NCBI RefSeq assembly: GCF_946479685.1
Contig: NZ_CAMLGS010000019.1
Location: 1-44,910, forward strand
Length of the DNA stretch: 44,910 nt
Reading direction: 5' to 3'
Source of the DNA: an uncultured Methylotenera sp.
GTDB taxonomy: Bacteria > Pseudomonadota > Gammaproteobacteria > Burkholderiales > Methylophilaceae
Of the stretch, positions 15,029 through 25,210 are shown piece after piece (within the stretch, counting starts at the first letter, position 1; every line of letters starts with the position of its first letter). The position numbers and the translations under genes were made by a program. The notes beneath the pieces were generated by a model. The model was not told where the DNA came from and searched no databases. It was given only the letters and a program-made list of their open reading frames with translations.

Positions 15029-17632
15029 CTAGGCCTCTTTACTCGCTTTTTTAACTGCTGCTTTCTTTGGGGCTGCTTTCTTGGTAGCGGCTTTTTTAGG
15101 CGCGGCCTTTTTCGCTGCGGGCTTGTCCTCGCTTGCTACAGTTGTTTTTTTAGCTGCCGCCTTTTTAGCCGGTGTTTTCTTGGCTGGCGCATCTTTCGCG
15201 GCTTTGGCACTTAGTAACTCTAAGGCTTCTTCCATGGTGAGTGATTCTGGCTCTATGCTTTTTGGCAGGGTTGCGCGTAGCTTGCCATGCTGCACATAAG
15301 GGCCATAACGTCCGGCAAACACTTCAATTTGTCCATCTTCAGTCGGGTGGCTACCCAGTGAGCACAATGGTGCCGGCCCAGTGTGGGCTTGCGCCAATAG
15401 CGCCACAGCACCATCTAAATCTATCGTAAATACGCTCAGGTTTTTCGGGATAGATTTAAATTTTGCATCATGATTAATATACGGGCCAAAGCGGCCAATA
15501 TTGGCAATAATCTTTTTGTTGGTTTCTGGGTGCAGGCCTAAATCGCGCGGTAGTGATAGCAGCATGTTGGCTGTTTCTAAATTAACATCCGCCAATGAAA
15601 TCTCTTTAGGGATGCTGACGCGCTTCGGTTTCTTTTTCTCACCCTCTACCGCCATGCCTACCTGCAGATATGGGCCATAAGGGCCATTCATCAAATAGAT
15701 TTCTTTGCTGGTTGCGGCATCTACCCCGATGCTTACCGGATCTGAACCTGCGTTTGCTGTGCCATCGATGCTGCGTTTGTAATCACATTTTGGTGTGTCG
15801 TTATAGCCGGTACAGCCAATAAAGCTGCCAAAGCGGCTTAACTGTTTTTGCAGAGGTTTGCCGCATTTTGGACAGGCTTCGTCAATCAACTCGTTGCCTG
15901 GGCGTTCTACGTCTGCCTTGCTATGAATCTGCTGATTAAAGTCTTGCCAGAATTCATCCATCAGTGGCACCCAGTCACGCTCGCCCTCAGCCACGCTATC
16001 CAGTGCGTTTTCCAGATTGGCGGTAAAATCATAGTCCACATACTTGGTGAAATGCTCAGTCAGGAACTTATTCACCACACGACCTACATCCGTAGGTGTA
16101 AAGCGCTTTTTATCCAGCAATACATACTCACGGTCTTGCAGGGTGCTAATAATGCTGGCGTAGGTAGAAGGGCGGCCAATGCCGTACTCTTCCAGCGCTT
16201 TTACCAAGCTAGCCTCAGAGTATCGCGGTGGTGGTTCGGTAAAGTGTTGTTCACCGTAGATTTTCTCAACGGTAAGTACTTCGCCAGTTTCCAGATTAGG
16301 GAGCTTGCTTTCTGCTTCTTCTTCCTCGTCGTCCGAGCCTTCCATATACACTGCAATAAAGCCTGGGAACACTAGGGTTTGACCTGTGGCGCGGAACAAG
16401 TTGGCATCGCTACCTACGCTTAAATCTACACTGACAGCATCAAACTTGGCTGGTGCCATTTGGCAAGCCAGCGCACGTTTCCAAATCATTTCATACAGTT
16501 TGAATTGCTCGTCGTTTAAATACTGACGCACGCTGGTAGGTGTACGCGAAATATCAGTAGGGCGAATCGCCTCATGCGCCTCTTGTGCACTTTTCGACTT
16601 GGTTTTGTACATGACCGGTGATTTTGGCAGGTACGCTGCATCAAAATTCTTTTTTACGTAGTCACGAATTTGCATCACAGCCTCAGTTGCCAGGCTAAAT
16701 GAGTCGGTACGCATATAGGTAATTAAACCCACGGTACCGCCGCCTACATCAACACCTTCATACAGTTGCTGTGCGACACGCATGGCACGTGAGGTGGTGA
16801 AGCCTAGTTTACGCACGGCCTCTTGTTGTAGTGTAGAAGTGGTAAACGGTGCGGCTGGGCTGCGGCTGCGCTGTTTCTTTTCTACGCGTGATACTGTGGT
16901 TTTGCCGGCACTGGCTAGTAATAGCTTGCCAACAATGTCCGATTGCTGGTCATGGTTGATGACCGTGAACTGCTCAACTTTTTCGTTGTTGAGTTGTACT
17001 AATTTTGCCTTAAATCCATGCTGATGTTTTAACGCATCTAGATGAATAGACCAGTATTCCTGGGATTTAAACGCTTCGATTTCTAACTCGCGCTCTACAA
17101 TCAGGCGCAGGGCTGGACTTTGTACGCGGCCGGCAGATAGTCCACGACGGATTTTTTTCCATAACAGTGGTGATAAGTTGAAACCAACTAGGTAATCCAG
17201 CGCACGGCGAGCTTGCTGTGCATTCACCATAGACATAGAGATGTCACGTGGCTCGGCAATTGCGTGTTCTACTGCACCCTTGGTAATCTCATGAAACACT
17301 ACGCGTTTCATCAGTTTGTTTTTGAGTAGTTTCTTCGATTTTAAAATCTCGGCAATGTGCCAGGAGATTGCTTCACCTTCGCGATCCGGGTCGGTTGCCA
17401 GATAAATGCTGTCTGCACTTTTAACAGCTTTAGCGATAGCGTCTACATGCTTACTATTACGCTCAATAATGTCGTACTTCATGGCGAATTGGTTTTCGGT
17501 ATCGACCGCGCCATTTTTCGGAATTAGGTCACGCACATGTCCATACGAGGCAAGTACTTCAAAATCGCTACCAAGATATTTCTTGAGCGTTTTTGCTTTA
17601 GATGGAGATTCAACAATAAGTAGTTTGGACAT
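15029..17632 (-). CDS. topA: DNA topoisomerase I
   Basis: This 867-residue type IA topoisomerase relaxes negative supercoils. It starts with the Toprim domain (LLIVESPSKAKTL, and acidic triad motif ATDPDREGEAI near residue 105). The active-site tyrosine is in GLITYMRTDSF near residue 310. One intact four-cysteine zinc motif follows (CPKCGKPL...GCTGY...CDYKR, about residue 585), then GPYGPYLQVG/GRFGPYI/GRYGPYVQHG repeats, which replace further zinc fingers. The last 50 residues or so are a Lys/Ala/Pro-rich tail (KKAAPKKAATKK), similar to histone H1-like tails. It is followed by the shared terminator with phoU. Confidence 0.97.
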   Translation of the reverse strand: MSKLLIVESPSKAKTLKKYLGSDFEVLASYGHVRDLIPKNGAVDTENQFAMKYDIIERNSKHVDAIAKAVKSADSIYLATDPDREGEAISWHIAEILKSKKLLKNKLMKRVVFHEITKGAVEHAIAEPRDISMSMVNAQQARRALDYLVGFNLSPLLWKKIRRGLSAGRVQSPALRLIVERELEIEAFKSQEYWSIHLDALKHQHGFKAKLVQLNNEKVEQFTVINHDQQSDIVGKLLLASAGKTTVSRVEKKQRSRSPAAPFTTSTLQQEAVRKLGFTTSRAMRVAQQLYEGVDVGGGTVGLITYMRTDSFSLATEAVMQIRDYVKKNFDAAYLPKSPVMYKTKSKSAQEAHEAIRPTDISRTPTSVRQYLNDEQFKLYEMIWKRALACQMAPAKFDAVSVDLSVGSDANLFRATGQTLVFPGFIAVYMEGSDDEEEEAESKLPNLETGEVLTVEKIYGEQHFTEPPPRYSEASLVKALEEYGIGRPSTYASIISTLQDREYVLLDKKRFTPTDVGRVVNKFLTEHFTKYVDYDFTANLENALDSVAEGERDWVPLMDEFWQDFNQQIHSKADVERPGNELIDEACPKCGKPLQKQLSRFGSFIGCTGYNDTPKCDYKRSIDGTANAGSDPVSIGVDAATSKEIYLMNGPYGPYLQVGMAVEGEKKKPKRVSIPKEISLADVNLETANMLLSLPRDLGLHPETNKKIIANIGRFGPYINHDAKFKSIPKNLSVFTIDLDGAVALLAQAHTGPAPLCSLGSHPTEDGQIEVFAGRYGPYVQHGKLRATLPKSIEPESLTMEEALELLSAKAAKDAPAKKTPAKKAAAKKTTVASEDKPAAKKAAPKKAATKKAAPKKAAVKKASKEA

Positions 17633-17745
17633 GAATGCCTAAATAGTAAGGAGTTTGCTTTTCTAACATTTTGGATGATAACAAGGACATTGCCTAAAAT
17701 ACAACAACTTAAGTGCTATAGCGTGCAAAAAAATTGCCGTTTTGG

Positions 17746-18651
17746 CTATTTGTTACGAATAAATTCGATTTTGCTGCCCTCGGTATTCGCCAAACTTAAT
17801 GCTGCGCCCTCGTTGGCAATATCGCCGAATAACGGATCTTCATCATCAGCCTTGGCTTGGGTTAAATTCTTGAAGTCGTATAGGTTGGTATCCGCCAAAT
17901 GTGATGGCTCTACATTAGTAATCGCGCGGAAAATATTATTAATACGTCCAGGCTGCTCACGCTCCCATGCTTGCAGCATGTCTTTCACTTTTTGGCGCTG
18001 CAGGTTTTCCTGAGAGCCGCATAAGTCGCAAGGAATAATCGGGAACTCCATTTGGCGAGCATAGCTGGCAATGTCTTTTTCGCTGCAATAAGCCAGCGGG
18101 CGAATCACGATATTCTGTTTGTCGTTGGTAGCCAGTTTAGGTGGCATCGCTTTCATTTTTGCGCCAAAGAATAAGTTCAGGAATAGAGTTTCTACAATGT
18201 CATCACGGTGGTGGCCAAGCGCAATCTTATTGGCGCCCAGTTCTTTTGCCGTGGTGTAAATCACGCCGCGGCGCAGGCGTGAGCACAGTGAGCAGGTGGT
18301 TCTGCCTTCCGGGATTTTTTCTTTAACGATAGAGTAGGTATCAGCCTCTACGATGCGGTAGTCTATGCCTAGCTTTTCAAAATAGGCTGGCAGAATATCA
18401 GCAGGGAACCCCGGTTGTTTTTGATCGAGGTTCATTGCGATCAGTTTGAAGTTGATCGGTGCGCGTTCCTGTAATGCCAGCAAGATCATCAGCATGGCGT
18501 GCGAGTCTTTGCCGCCGCTCATACAGACGAGCACAGTGTCGCCCTCTTCAATCATGTTGTAGTCGCCAATCGCCTTACCAGTGGCGCTAATCAAACTGTT
18601 GCGCAGCTTGATAAAGTTGTTGGAGTGGTTGTCAGGTAAATGTTTAATCAT
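17746..18651 (-). CDS. ttcA: tRNA 2-thiocytidine synthase TtcA
   Basis: This 301-residue PP-loop ATPase makes 2-thiocytidine at position 32 of certain tRNAs. The PP-loop SGGKDSHAM is near residue 45. Two CxxC motifs, CSLCSRLRR near residue 120 and [14 protein letters not shown] near residue 210, bind the iron-sulfur cluster used in catalysis. Length and motif order fit the family. It is 113 bases from topA and 80 from the SDR gene on the same strand; co-transcription with either is possible but not shown. Confidence 0.96.
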   Translation of the reverse strand: MIKHLPDNHSNNFIKLRNSLISATGKAIGDYNMIEEGDTVLVCMSGGKDSHAMLMILLALQERAPINFKLIAMNLDQKQPGFPADILPAYFEKLGIDYRIVEADTYSIVKEKIPEGRTTCSLCSRLRRGVIYTTAKELGANKIALGHHRDDIVETLFLNLFFGAKMKAMPPKLATNDKQNIVIRPLAYCSEKDIASYARQMEFPIIPCDLCGSQENLQRQKVKDMLQAWEREQPGRINNIFRAITNVEPSHLADTNLYDFKNLTQAKADDEDPLFGDIANEGAALSLANTEGSKIEFIRNK

Positions 18652-18731
18652 AATCGTTACAGCTTTAAAGTATGTTGCAAAGTGACATCAACTTAGGTGA
18701 TGCCGGCATTGTGCGCGATTATTGTTTGCGC

Positions 18732-19481
18732 TTATAAGTTTATCGAGCGGCCGCCATCTACCGCCAATATATGGCCGGTAATAAAGGGTGCATCGTAAAT
18801 CAGGAATTTAACGGCTTTGGCTACATCTTCTGCCTCGCCTACACGTTTAAGTAATGTTTGGTTAATCACGCGCTGACGATACACTTCGTCAAATTGCGGG
18901 TTGCTTTCTGGCCATTGCACAGGACCTGGTGCCACCGCATTGACTCTCACCTCAGGGCTAAGCTCATGTGCGAGCGATTTAGTCAGTGTTACCAAGCCTG
19001 CTTTTGCCACGCTATAGACAATGTAGCCTTTTTTAGGGCGTTCAATATGCATGTCGGTAATGTTGATGATGCAGCCTGAATTTTTGCGCAGCTCGCTCGC
19101 TGCAGCTTGGGCTAAAAACACCGGTGCTTTTAGGTTGCTGCCGATTAAATCCTGCCAGTTCTCTTCGTTTATCTGACCGAGGTCTGTTGGGTAGTAGGTT
19201 GATGCGTTGTTAATCAGCACATCTAACCTGCCAAATTGATGTACGGTCTCGCTCACCAGCGTGGGTAACACATTAAGATTAAGTAAATCACCCTGAATAA
19301 TAGCTACCGAATTTGCGCGTAGCAAATTAAGCTCGGCTTGCAAGGCACGTGCTTCGGACATGCTGTTGTTGTAGTGTATCATCAACTTGGCGCCTTGCTT
19401 ATGCAGCTCCCGGCACATGGTGGCACCAACGCGTTTGGCGCCGCCCGTGATTAATATGACTTTATCTTTGTTGGTATCCAC
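18732..19481 (-). CDS. Pteridine reductase-like short-chain dehydrogenase
   Basis: This 249-residue SDR has the cofactor motif TGGAKRVGATMCRELH near residue 13, where an arginine after the glycine motif is typical of PTR1/FolM-type pteridine reductases and NADPH use. NNAST is the central motif and the catalytic pair is Tyr-x-x-x-Lys in YSVAKAG. The end, GHILAVDGGRSINL, is usual for the family. It may reduce dihydrobiopterin, dihydromonapterin or dihydrofolate; the exact substrate cannot be read from sequence. It is divergent from the MidA-type gene by 40 bases. Confidence 0.87.
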   Translation of the reverse strand: MDTNKDKVILITGGAKRVGATMCRELHKQGAKLMIHYNNSMSEARALQAELNLLRANSVAIIQGDLLNLNVLPTLVSETVHQFGRLDVLINNASTYYPTDLGQINEENWQDLIGSNLKAPVFLAQAAASELRKNSGCIINITDMHIERPKKGYIVYSVAKAGLVTLTKSLAHELSPEVRVNAVAPGPVQWPESNPQFDEVYRQRVINQTLLKRVGEAEDVAKAVKFLIYDAPFITGHILAVDGGRSINL

Positions 19482-19521
19482 AGTTTACTCATTTCATTGT
19501 TCTAAAATATTATAATGGCTT

Positions 19522-20685
19522 ATGAGTTCATTACCTATTCCTAACGCTGATGCGCAAGCACTAAGTCAGCAACTCGCATTATTAATCCAACATAAAATTA
19601 GCCAGAATGATGGTTGGTTATCATTTGCCGACTATATGCAGATGGCGCTTTATACACCGGGCTTAGGTTATTACAGTGGTGGCGCTAAAAAGTTCGGTAT
19701 GGGTGGCGATTTTGTTACCGCCCCTGAAATCTCGCCCTTGTTTGCGCAGGCGATGGCTAATCAAGTGGCAGAAGTGCTACTGGAAACGCAGGGTGATGTG
19801 CTGGAGTTAGGCGCCGGCTCGGGCCGCTTGGCAGTGGACTTGTTGCTGGAATTGCAGGCACTGAATCAGCTCCCTAGCCATTATTTCATTTTGGAAGTTA
19901 GTGCTTACTTGCGACAGGTGCAACGGGAAACCATACAGCAGAATCTGCCCTCGGAGCTGGCTGAGCGTGTGGTGTGGCTAGATAGCTTGCCTGTAGATTT
20001 TGTGGGCGTAATGTTGGGTAACGAGGTGCTGGATGCAGTGCCGGTACATTTGCTTTATAAGCCGGCATCTGCCGCTTCGCAAACATTGTGTGAGCGCGGC
20101 GTGGCATTTAACGGCGAATTTTATTGGCAAGACCAGCCGCTGTCAGCGGGAAAATTGTTGGATTTAGCCGGCACTTATGATTTGCCGGATGATTACCTGA
20201 CGGAAATCAGCCCGGCGGCGATAGGCCTGGTTACGAGCTTGGCCGATGCGTTAAAGCACGGCGCCATTATCATGGTGGATTATGGATTCGCAGCGCGTGA
20301 GTATTATCATCCACAACGCAATTTAGGCACGCTGATGTGTCATTATCAGCATTATGCGCATGTGGATCCGCTGGTTTATGTAGGCTTGCAGGATATTACT
20401 GCGCACGTGGATTTTTCTAGTGTTGCCAACGCAGGCGAGCGTAGTGGCTTAACTTTGATGGGCTTTTGTTCGCAAGCGCAGTTTTTAATGAACTGCGGTA
20501 TCTTGGATATTATGAGCCAAGTCTCACCGCATGATATGGCAAGCTATGCACCTCTGGCAGCTGCTGCACAAAAATTATTGTCACCAGCCGAGATGGGTGA
20601 TTTATTTAAAGTAATCGCTTTGGGGCGAGGTCTTGATCAAGCCTTGATAGGCTTTGCTTCTGGCGATAAATCGCACACGTTGTAA
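19522..20685 (+). CDS. MidA/NDUFAF7-type SAM-dependent methyltransferase
   Basis: This 387-residue protein belongs to COG1565. In mitochondria the homologue (NDUFAF7) methylates an arginine in NDUFS2 of complex I; bacterial roles are less clear. Visible motifs are MALYTPGLGYYSGGAKKFGMGGDFVTAPEISPLFA (N-terminal signature, read as two overlapping blocks), the SAM-binding VLELGAGSGRLAVDLL near residue 95, and GNEVLDAVPVHL near residue 170. It sits between the SDR gene and trmB and shares a direction with trmB after a 78-base gap. Confidence 0.9.
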   Translation: MSSLPIPNADAQALSQQLALLIQHKISQNDGWLSFADYMQMALYTPGLGYYSGGAKKFGMGGDFVTAPEISPLFAQAMANQVAEVLLETQGDVLELGAGSGRLAVDLLLELQALNQLPSHYFILEVSAYLRQVQRETIQQNLPSELAERVVWLDSLPVDFVGVMLGNEVLDAVPVHLLYKPASAASQTLCERGVAFNGEFYWQDQPLSAGKLLDLAGTYDLPDDYLTEISPAAIGLVTSLADALKHGAIIMVDYGFAAREYYHPQRNLGTLMCHYQHYAHVDPLVYVGLQDITAHVDFSSVANAGERSGLTLMGFCSQAQFLMNCGILDIMSQVSPHDMASYAPLAAAAQKLLSPAEMGDLFKVIALGRGLDQALIGFASGDKSHTL

Positions 20686-20763
20686 CGTCGTAATACCTGT
20701 GCAGTCGTTGCGGCCTGCTGTTGAGCCTGACGAGTTGAGTTAGCTGCAGTATAATTCGCCCTT

Positions 20764-21483
20764 ATGAATACATTAAATCCAACAGAACAAGTTCAAGATG
20801 ACGCAGAAGACCTAAGTCAGCGTCGTATCCGTAGTTTCGTTTTGCGTCAGGGGCGCTTAACTAAAGGCCAGGCGCGTGCGCTAGAAACAGGTTTTCCGCA
20901 ATTTGGGGTGAATTACGCCGCAGAGTTGCTAGATCTCAATACGTTATTTAAGCGCACCGACAGTAAAAAGATTTTGGAAATTGGTTTTGGTATGGGCGAA
21001 ACCACGGCCAAAATCGCGCAAGTGCTGCCGGACTGTGATTTTCTAGCTGCCGAGGTGCACACGCCAGGTGTGGGTGCCTTGCTTAAGCTGATTCAGGAAA
21101 ATGAATTAAACAATATTCGTGTGATTCAGCACGATGTGGTGGAGGTGCTGCACAACATGGTGGCAGATGCCAGCCTGGACGGCGTGCATATCTTCTTCCC
21201 CGACCCTTGGCATAAAAAACGTCATCACAAGCGTCGCCTGATTCAGGCTGAGTTTGTGCAGTTGCTATGCACTAAACTTAAAGTTGGTGGCTACTTGCAT
21301 GTGGCGACAGATTGGCAGGAGTACGCGGAGTGGGTGTTGGAAGTGTTGAGTGCAGAGCCGCAGCTGGAAAATACTGCGCAAGATTATGCGGTTAAACCAA
21401 GTTACCGCCCACTGACCAAGTTTGAAAACCGTGGGTTAAAACTTGGGCATGGTGTGTGGGATATGGTGTTTACCCGCAAGTAG
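20764..21483 (+). CDS. trmB: tRNA (guanine-N7)-methyltransferase
   Basis: This 239-residue enzyme forms 7-methylguanosine at position 46 of tRNA. It shows the family N-terminus [19 protein letters not shown], the SAM site [10 protein letters not shown] near residue 75, and the catalytic block [18 protein letters not shown] near residue 145. Length matches the family. The ATG is eight or so bases after a poor ribosome site. It converges on engB, with a stable hairpin between them. Confidence 0.96.
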   Translation: MNTLNPTEQVQDDAEDLSQRRIRSFVLRQGRLTKGQARALETGFPQFGVNYAAELLDLNTLFKRTDSKKILEIGFGMGETTAKIAQVLPDCDFLAAEVHTPGVGALLKLIQENELNNIRVIQHDVVEVLHNMVADASLDGVHIFFPDPWHKKRHHKRRLIQAEFVQLLCTKLKVGGYLHVATDWQEYAEWVLEVLSAEPQLENTAQDYAVKPSYRPLTKFENRGLKLGHGVWDMVFTRK

Positions 21484-21532
21484 GATTTCGCTAGTTGTTC
21501 GTTGCTGGTCGTCCGTTGCCAGTGTTGATTGC

Positions 21533-21559
21533 CTAGGCCAGGCTGTGCGCTTGGCCTAG
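21533..21559. terminator. Hairpin between convergent trmB and engB
   Basis: CTAGGCCA and TGGCCTAG form an exact eight-pair stem with an 11-base loop in the 82-base gap between the two stops. U-tracts are weak on both sides, so it is a probable but not classical terminator. Confidence 0.5.
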
Positions 21560-21565
21560 ATTGCT

Positions 21566-22201
21566 TTAAGCAGTTTCTGGTGCGCTGTCGTCTTCCACAA
21601 ACAGCCATTTTCCGATGACTTTCTCCGCTTCTTCTACCCCTTGTTTCTTCAAGCTAGAAAATAACTGTATGGTGCACTCGCTGTTGTAGTGGTTGCCCCA
21701 GGTTTCTATCAACTCTTTGCGTACACGGTTCAGTGTGAGTGTAGCTTCTCCGCGCGATAATTTATCTGACTTGGTCAGTAGCACATGCACAGGCTTGCCG
21801 CTAGGGCAAAACCAATCCAGCATTTGGCGGTCGAGTGGGGTCAATGGGTGACGGCTGTCCATGACTAATACTAAGCCGCCTAGGCTAGAGCGCTCACTGA
21901 GGTAGCGCGCTAATACGTTTTGCCAGTGTGCGCGCATGGCTTCTGGCACCTTGGCGTAGCCGTAGCCCGGTAAGTCTACGAGGTGTCTGTCGTTGCCCAA
22001 GGTGAAAAAGTTGATGAGCTGAGTGCGGCCGGGTTGTTTACTTACAAATGCTAGGCGATTGTGGTTGGCTAGCGTGTTCAGTGCGCTCGACTTGCCGGCG
22101 TTGGAGCGACCGGCAAAGGCAACTTCAATCCCGCTGGCAGGAGGTAAGTCGCGCAGATGGTGAGCTGATATAAAGAAAGCGGCATTTTGAAATAACGGCA
22201 T
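21566..22201 (-). CDS. engB: Ribosome biogenesis GTPase YsxC/EngB
   Basis: This 211-residue GTPase helps late assembly of the large ribosomal subunit. GTP motifs are all present: G1 [13 protein letters not shown]2 region [10 protein letters not shown]3 [10 protein letters not shown] and G4 TKSDKLSR. Length fits the family. It is divergent from the cytochrome c4 gene, a pairing common in betaproteobacteria. The last residues are acidic and serine-rich and are not conserved in the family. Confidence 0.96.
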   Translation of the reverse strand: MPLFQNAAFFISAHHLRDLPPASGIEVAFAGRSNAGKSSALNTLANHNRLAFVSKQPGRTQLINFFTLGNDRHLVDLPGYGYAKVPEAMRAHWQNVLARYLSERSSLGGLVLVMDSRHPLTPLDRQMLDWFCPSGKPVHVLLTKSDKLSRGEATLTLNRVRKELIETWGNHYNSECTIQLFSSLKKQGVEEAEKVIGKWLFVEDDSAPETA

Positions 22202-22244
22202 ATGGTTCCTGATTCTGGTAGAGCCAATTCTCTATAATTTAACA

Positions 22245-22270
22245 GTGTAACTCAATGGTGTAACTCAACG
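22245..22270. repeat. Short direct repeat in the engB - cytochrome c4 gap
   Basis: GTGTAACTCAA occurs twice, 13 bases apart, starting at 22245 and 22258, about 45 bases upstream of engB. Such a spaced pair could be a regulator site. The rest of this gap (22202-22442) shows no gene and no convincing -35/-10 pair. Confidence 0.4.
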
Positions 22271-22442
22271 TGTTAAGTCAATTAATATGACGATTTGATG
22301 CTGATGAACTGTTGTAGTTTTTTTGAATTAACTTTGAATTATCAAAGGAATTGATGTAATGGTGAAAAATGCTATCACGAATAGTTGTTTTTCGCTAAAA
22401 TAGCGCGTTAATTGGTTGAATAATTTAGATTTAGGAGCGGTA

Positions 22443-23054
22443 ATGCAATTTCGTCATCTAGCTTGGTTGTTATCTGGTTTAATGTTGGGTATTTCTGTGA
22501 ATGCGCAAGCAGAAGAGTCTGCGGCAAAGTCTGCACAACAAACCGTTAATACTGTCTGTGCTGCATGTCATGCGCCGGACGGCAATAGCGTGATCAGTCT
22601 TAACCCTAAATTAGCAGGTCAACATCCTGAATACATTGAAAAACAATTAACCGAGTTCAAATCTGGTAAACGTGCCAATGCTGTGATGTCTGGCATGGCG
22701 GGTGCCTTGTCAGAAGCTGAAATGAAAGCTTTGGCAGCTTATTTCTCAAGCAAAAAACCTGCGTTGGGTCAGGCTAAATCAAATGGTGCTGGTTCAGTAG
22801 GTGAAAAAATTTACCGTGCTGGTAATGCAGTAACTGGCGTTCCAGCTTGTGCAGCTTGCCATAGCCCGAACGGCGCTGGTTTACCAAAACAATTCCCGCG
22901 TTTAAGTGGTCAGCATACTGATTACACCTTGGCGCAGTTAAAAGCGTTCCGTTCAGGTGAGCGTGCGAATGCGCCGATGATGATGGCGATTGCAGCTAAA
23001 ATGTCAGATGCGGAAATGGCCGCTGTAGCAGACTATATTCAAGGTTTGCGCTAG
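22443..23054 (+). CDS. Cytochrome c4 (dihaem)
   Basis: This 203-residue exported protein has a signal peptide (HLAWLLSGLMLGISVNAQA, cleaved near residue 23) and two haem c sites, CAACH at residues 39-43 and CAACH at 136-140, in two similar halves with repeated RSGERANA/KSGKRANA motifs before the methionine ligand region. Cytochrome c4 carries electrons in the periplasm to terminal oxidases. I used the ATG preceded by a TTTAGGAG ribosome site; an upstream in-frame TTG would add nine residues before the signal peptide. It is followed by a terminator and then the haem-attachment genes it depends on. Confidence 0.95.
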   Translation: MQFRHLAWLLSGLMLGISVNAQAEESAAKSAQQTVNTVCAACHAPDGNSVISLNPKLAGQHPEYIEKQLTEFKSGKRANAVMSGMAGALSEAEMKALAAYFSSKKPALGQAKSNGAGSVGEKIYRAGNAVTGVPACAACHSPNGAGLPKQFPRLSGQHTDYTLAQLKAFRSGERANAPMMMAIAAKMSDAEMAAVADYIQGLR

Positions 23055-23068
23055 ATATAGCGATAGTG

Positions 23069-23097
23069 AAAAAAGGGTGGCAATGCTGCCCTTTTTT
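23069..23097 (+). terminator. Terminator after cytochrome c4
   Basis: AAAGGG-t-GGCA and TGCC-CTTT pair around the loop ATGC, ending in six U. It separates cytochrome c4 from resB, so the two are probably separate transcripts. Confidence 0.8.
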
Positions 23098-23235
23098 AAC
23101 GCTGAAATGTTTGGTGTCCCTTTATTGGAGCCTCTTTATTTGTTCGGGCGAGCAACTATCGTTGCCCCACCCAAGTCATAAGTAACAGCAGTATTCACGA
23201 GCATTAACCTAAACTTACCCTCAGAGTGCCGTATT

Positions 23236-25200
23236 TTGAATCCTAAATTATCATTTACTAAAAACTTTTTAGACTTGCTAAGCTCCATGCGCTTTGCCGT
23301 CAGTTTACTGAGCGTGTTGGGTGTGGCTTCAGTTATCGGTACGGTACTTAAGCAAAATGAGCCATATGAGAACTATATTGTAAAATTTGGCCAGTTTTGG
23401 TTCGCTATGTTTGAGCATTTAGGGTTGTATGATGTTTACCATAGCGTTTGGTTTTTAGTTATTTTGTTATTTTTGGTGGTGTCTACCAGTCTCTGCATCT
23501 ATCGCAACACTCCCTTGATGCTCAAAGAGTGGCGTACCTTTAAGGAACATGCCACAGAGAAATCGCTACGTGCATTTAGTCACCAAGCGACCTTCAAGCT
23601 AACCGCTGACTATGTTGCGGTGAAGCAAAATCTTCTACAGTTTTTAGATGCAAAAGGCTTTAAATACAAAATCAGAACGCAGGAAGATGGCAGCGAGTTA
23701 ATCGCCGCTAAAGCCGGTACCCATCAGCGCTGGGGTTATATCCTGACGCACGTGGCGATGGTGGTGATTTTATTTGGCGGTCTGCTGGATGGTAATCTGC
23801 CGTTTAAAGTGCAAGAAATGTTAGGTTATAAGCGCATTGAAACTAAAGATTTACCGGTTTCAAAAGTGCCTGAGGCAAGCAGAATGTCGGTGAGTAATCC
23901 TTCATTCCGTGGCAACATGACTTTGGCCGAAGGTTCTACTCAGAATGTGGCTTTCTTGCGCGTGCGCGATGGCTATTTGGTGCAAGAGTTGCCGTTTGCT
24001 GTTGGCTTAAAAGATTTTCGTATCGAGCATTACGCCACAGGTCAGCCTAAGTCATTTGAAAGTGATTTGGTGATTTTTGACCCGGCGCTAAAAGAACCAC
24101 TTACTAAAACCATTAGCGTAAATCATCCTTTAACCTATAAAGGCATTGCAATTTACCAATCAGACTTCCAGGATGGCGGCACTGGTTTGAAGTTTAATGT
24201 GTGGAACCTGCTTTCACCAAATAATCAGCCGCAAGCATTGTCTGGCAACATCTTTGGTGAAGGTGCGCTAGGTGAGGGCGATGGCAAGTTGCGCGTGGAA
24301 TATAACGACTTCCGTAAATTTAATATTATTAACATGTCTCCAGACGGCAAGGGTAAGCCGCACAACGTGGGCCCAAATGTGACCTACAAGTTACGCGATA
24401 GCCGTGGTCAAGCCACTGAGTACGTGACTTATATGCAGCCTGTGCAAATTGATGGGCAGTTTTACTTCTTGTCTGGCATGCGCGAAACAGTGCAGGAAGA
24501 CTTCCGTTATTTACGAATCCCTGTGGATGAGGACTCAGGTATTGATGGTTTTATGGGCTTTAGAGCCATCATGTTGGATGCCTCTAAGTATCCGGAAATA
24601 GCAAAACGAATAGCGCAGAAGTCTTTGGGTGTTAAAGGTGACCCTGAGATGCGTAAACAGTTTGAACTTAGCTTGATTCGTTTGCTCACTGTCTTTGCAC
24701 AAGGTGGCTATAATGAAGTGGCGAAAGTGATTGAGAAAAATGTGCCGGAAAAAGAGCGCGAGGCGTCAGCCACTACCTATATTAAGATGGTGAATGTGGC
24801 TGCGTATGAAGCTTACAACATGGCGCTGGAGCTTAATAAAAAACCATTGTTAAAAAGCGGTGCTGAAACCGAGCGTTTGCTGCGCGATACTATAAATGCG
24901 TTTAGCGATATGTTCTTCTATGGCACACCTTATTATTTGCAGCTGAATCAGTTCGAGCATAAAGAGGCAAGTGGTCTACAATTAACCAAATCACCTGGGC
25001 AAAAATGGGTGTATTTAGGCTCGGTGATTTTGGTGTTGGGTATTTTTGCCATGATGTATATCCGCGAAAGAAGGATATGGTTGTATCTAAAACCAGGTGC
25101 GAAAGAGGTGCATTTTGCGATGGCTTCTAATCGTAAGAATTTAGAGTTTGAACAAGAGTTTAATTTGTACCGCGAACAACTTGCTGGCATTGTTAGCTAA
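23236..25200 (+). CDS. resB: Cytochrome c biogenesis protein ResB (System II)
   Basis: This 654-residue membrane protein is the Ccs1/ResB half of the System II cytochrome c synthase. The N-terminal LLSSMRFAVSLLSVLGVASVIGTVLKQNEPY block, further membrane segments near residues 75 and 170, a long periplasmic domain, and a last membrane segment near residue 600 match the family. Haem attachment needs CcsB, encoded next with a short gap. The start is a TTG with a poor ribosome site; a later ATG in SSMRF would cut into the conserved N-terminus, so the TTG is preferred but not certain. Confidence 0.93.
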   Translation: MNPKLSFTKNFLDLLSSMRFAVSLLSVLGVASVIGTVLKQNEPYENYIVKFGQFWFAMFEHLGLYDVYHSVWFLVILLFLVVSTSLCIYRNTPLMLKEWRTFKEHATEKSLRAFSHQATFKLTADYVAVKQNLLQFLDAKGFKYKIRTQEDGSELIAAKAGTHQRWGYILTHVAMVVILFGGLLDGNLPFKVQEMLGYKRIETKDLPVSKVPEASRMSVSNPSFRGNMTLAEGSTQNVAFLRVRDGYLVQELPFAVGLKDFRIEHYATGQPKSFESDLVIFDPALKEPLTKTISVNHPLTYKGIAIYQSDFQDGGTGLKFNVWNLLSPNNQPQALSGNIFGEGALGEGDGKLRVEYNDFRKFNIINMSPDGKGKPHNVGPNVTYKLRDSRGQATEYVTYMQPVQIDGQFYFLSGMRETVQEDFRYLRIPVDEDSGIDGFMGFRAIMLDASKYPEIAKRIAQKSLGVKGDPEMRKQFELSLIRLLTVFAQGGYNEVAKVIEKNVPEKEREASATTYIKMVNVAAYEAYNMALELNKKPLLKSGAETERLLRDTINAFSDMFFYGTPYYLQLNQFEHKEASGLQLTKSPGQKWVYLGSVILVLGIFAMMYIRERRIWLYLKPGAKEVHFAMASNRKNLEFEQEFNLYREQLAGIVS

Positions 25201-25210
25201 GGAATTGAAA

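Noticed and set aside
22416..22442. Upstream TTG start for cytochrome c4
   Set aside because: It has no ribosome site, while the ATG at 22443 follows TTTAGGAG and starts a good signal peptide.
25148..25210. Upstream TTG start for ccsB, overlapping resB
   Set aside because: The ATG at 25211 has a ribosome site (AAGGAAT) at proper spacing and matches the usual N-terminus.
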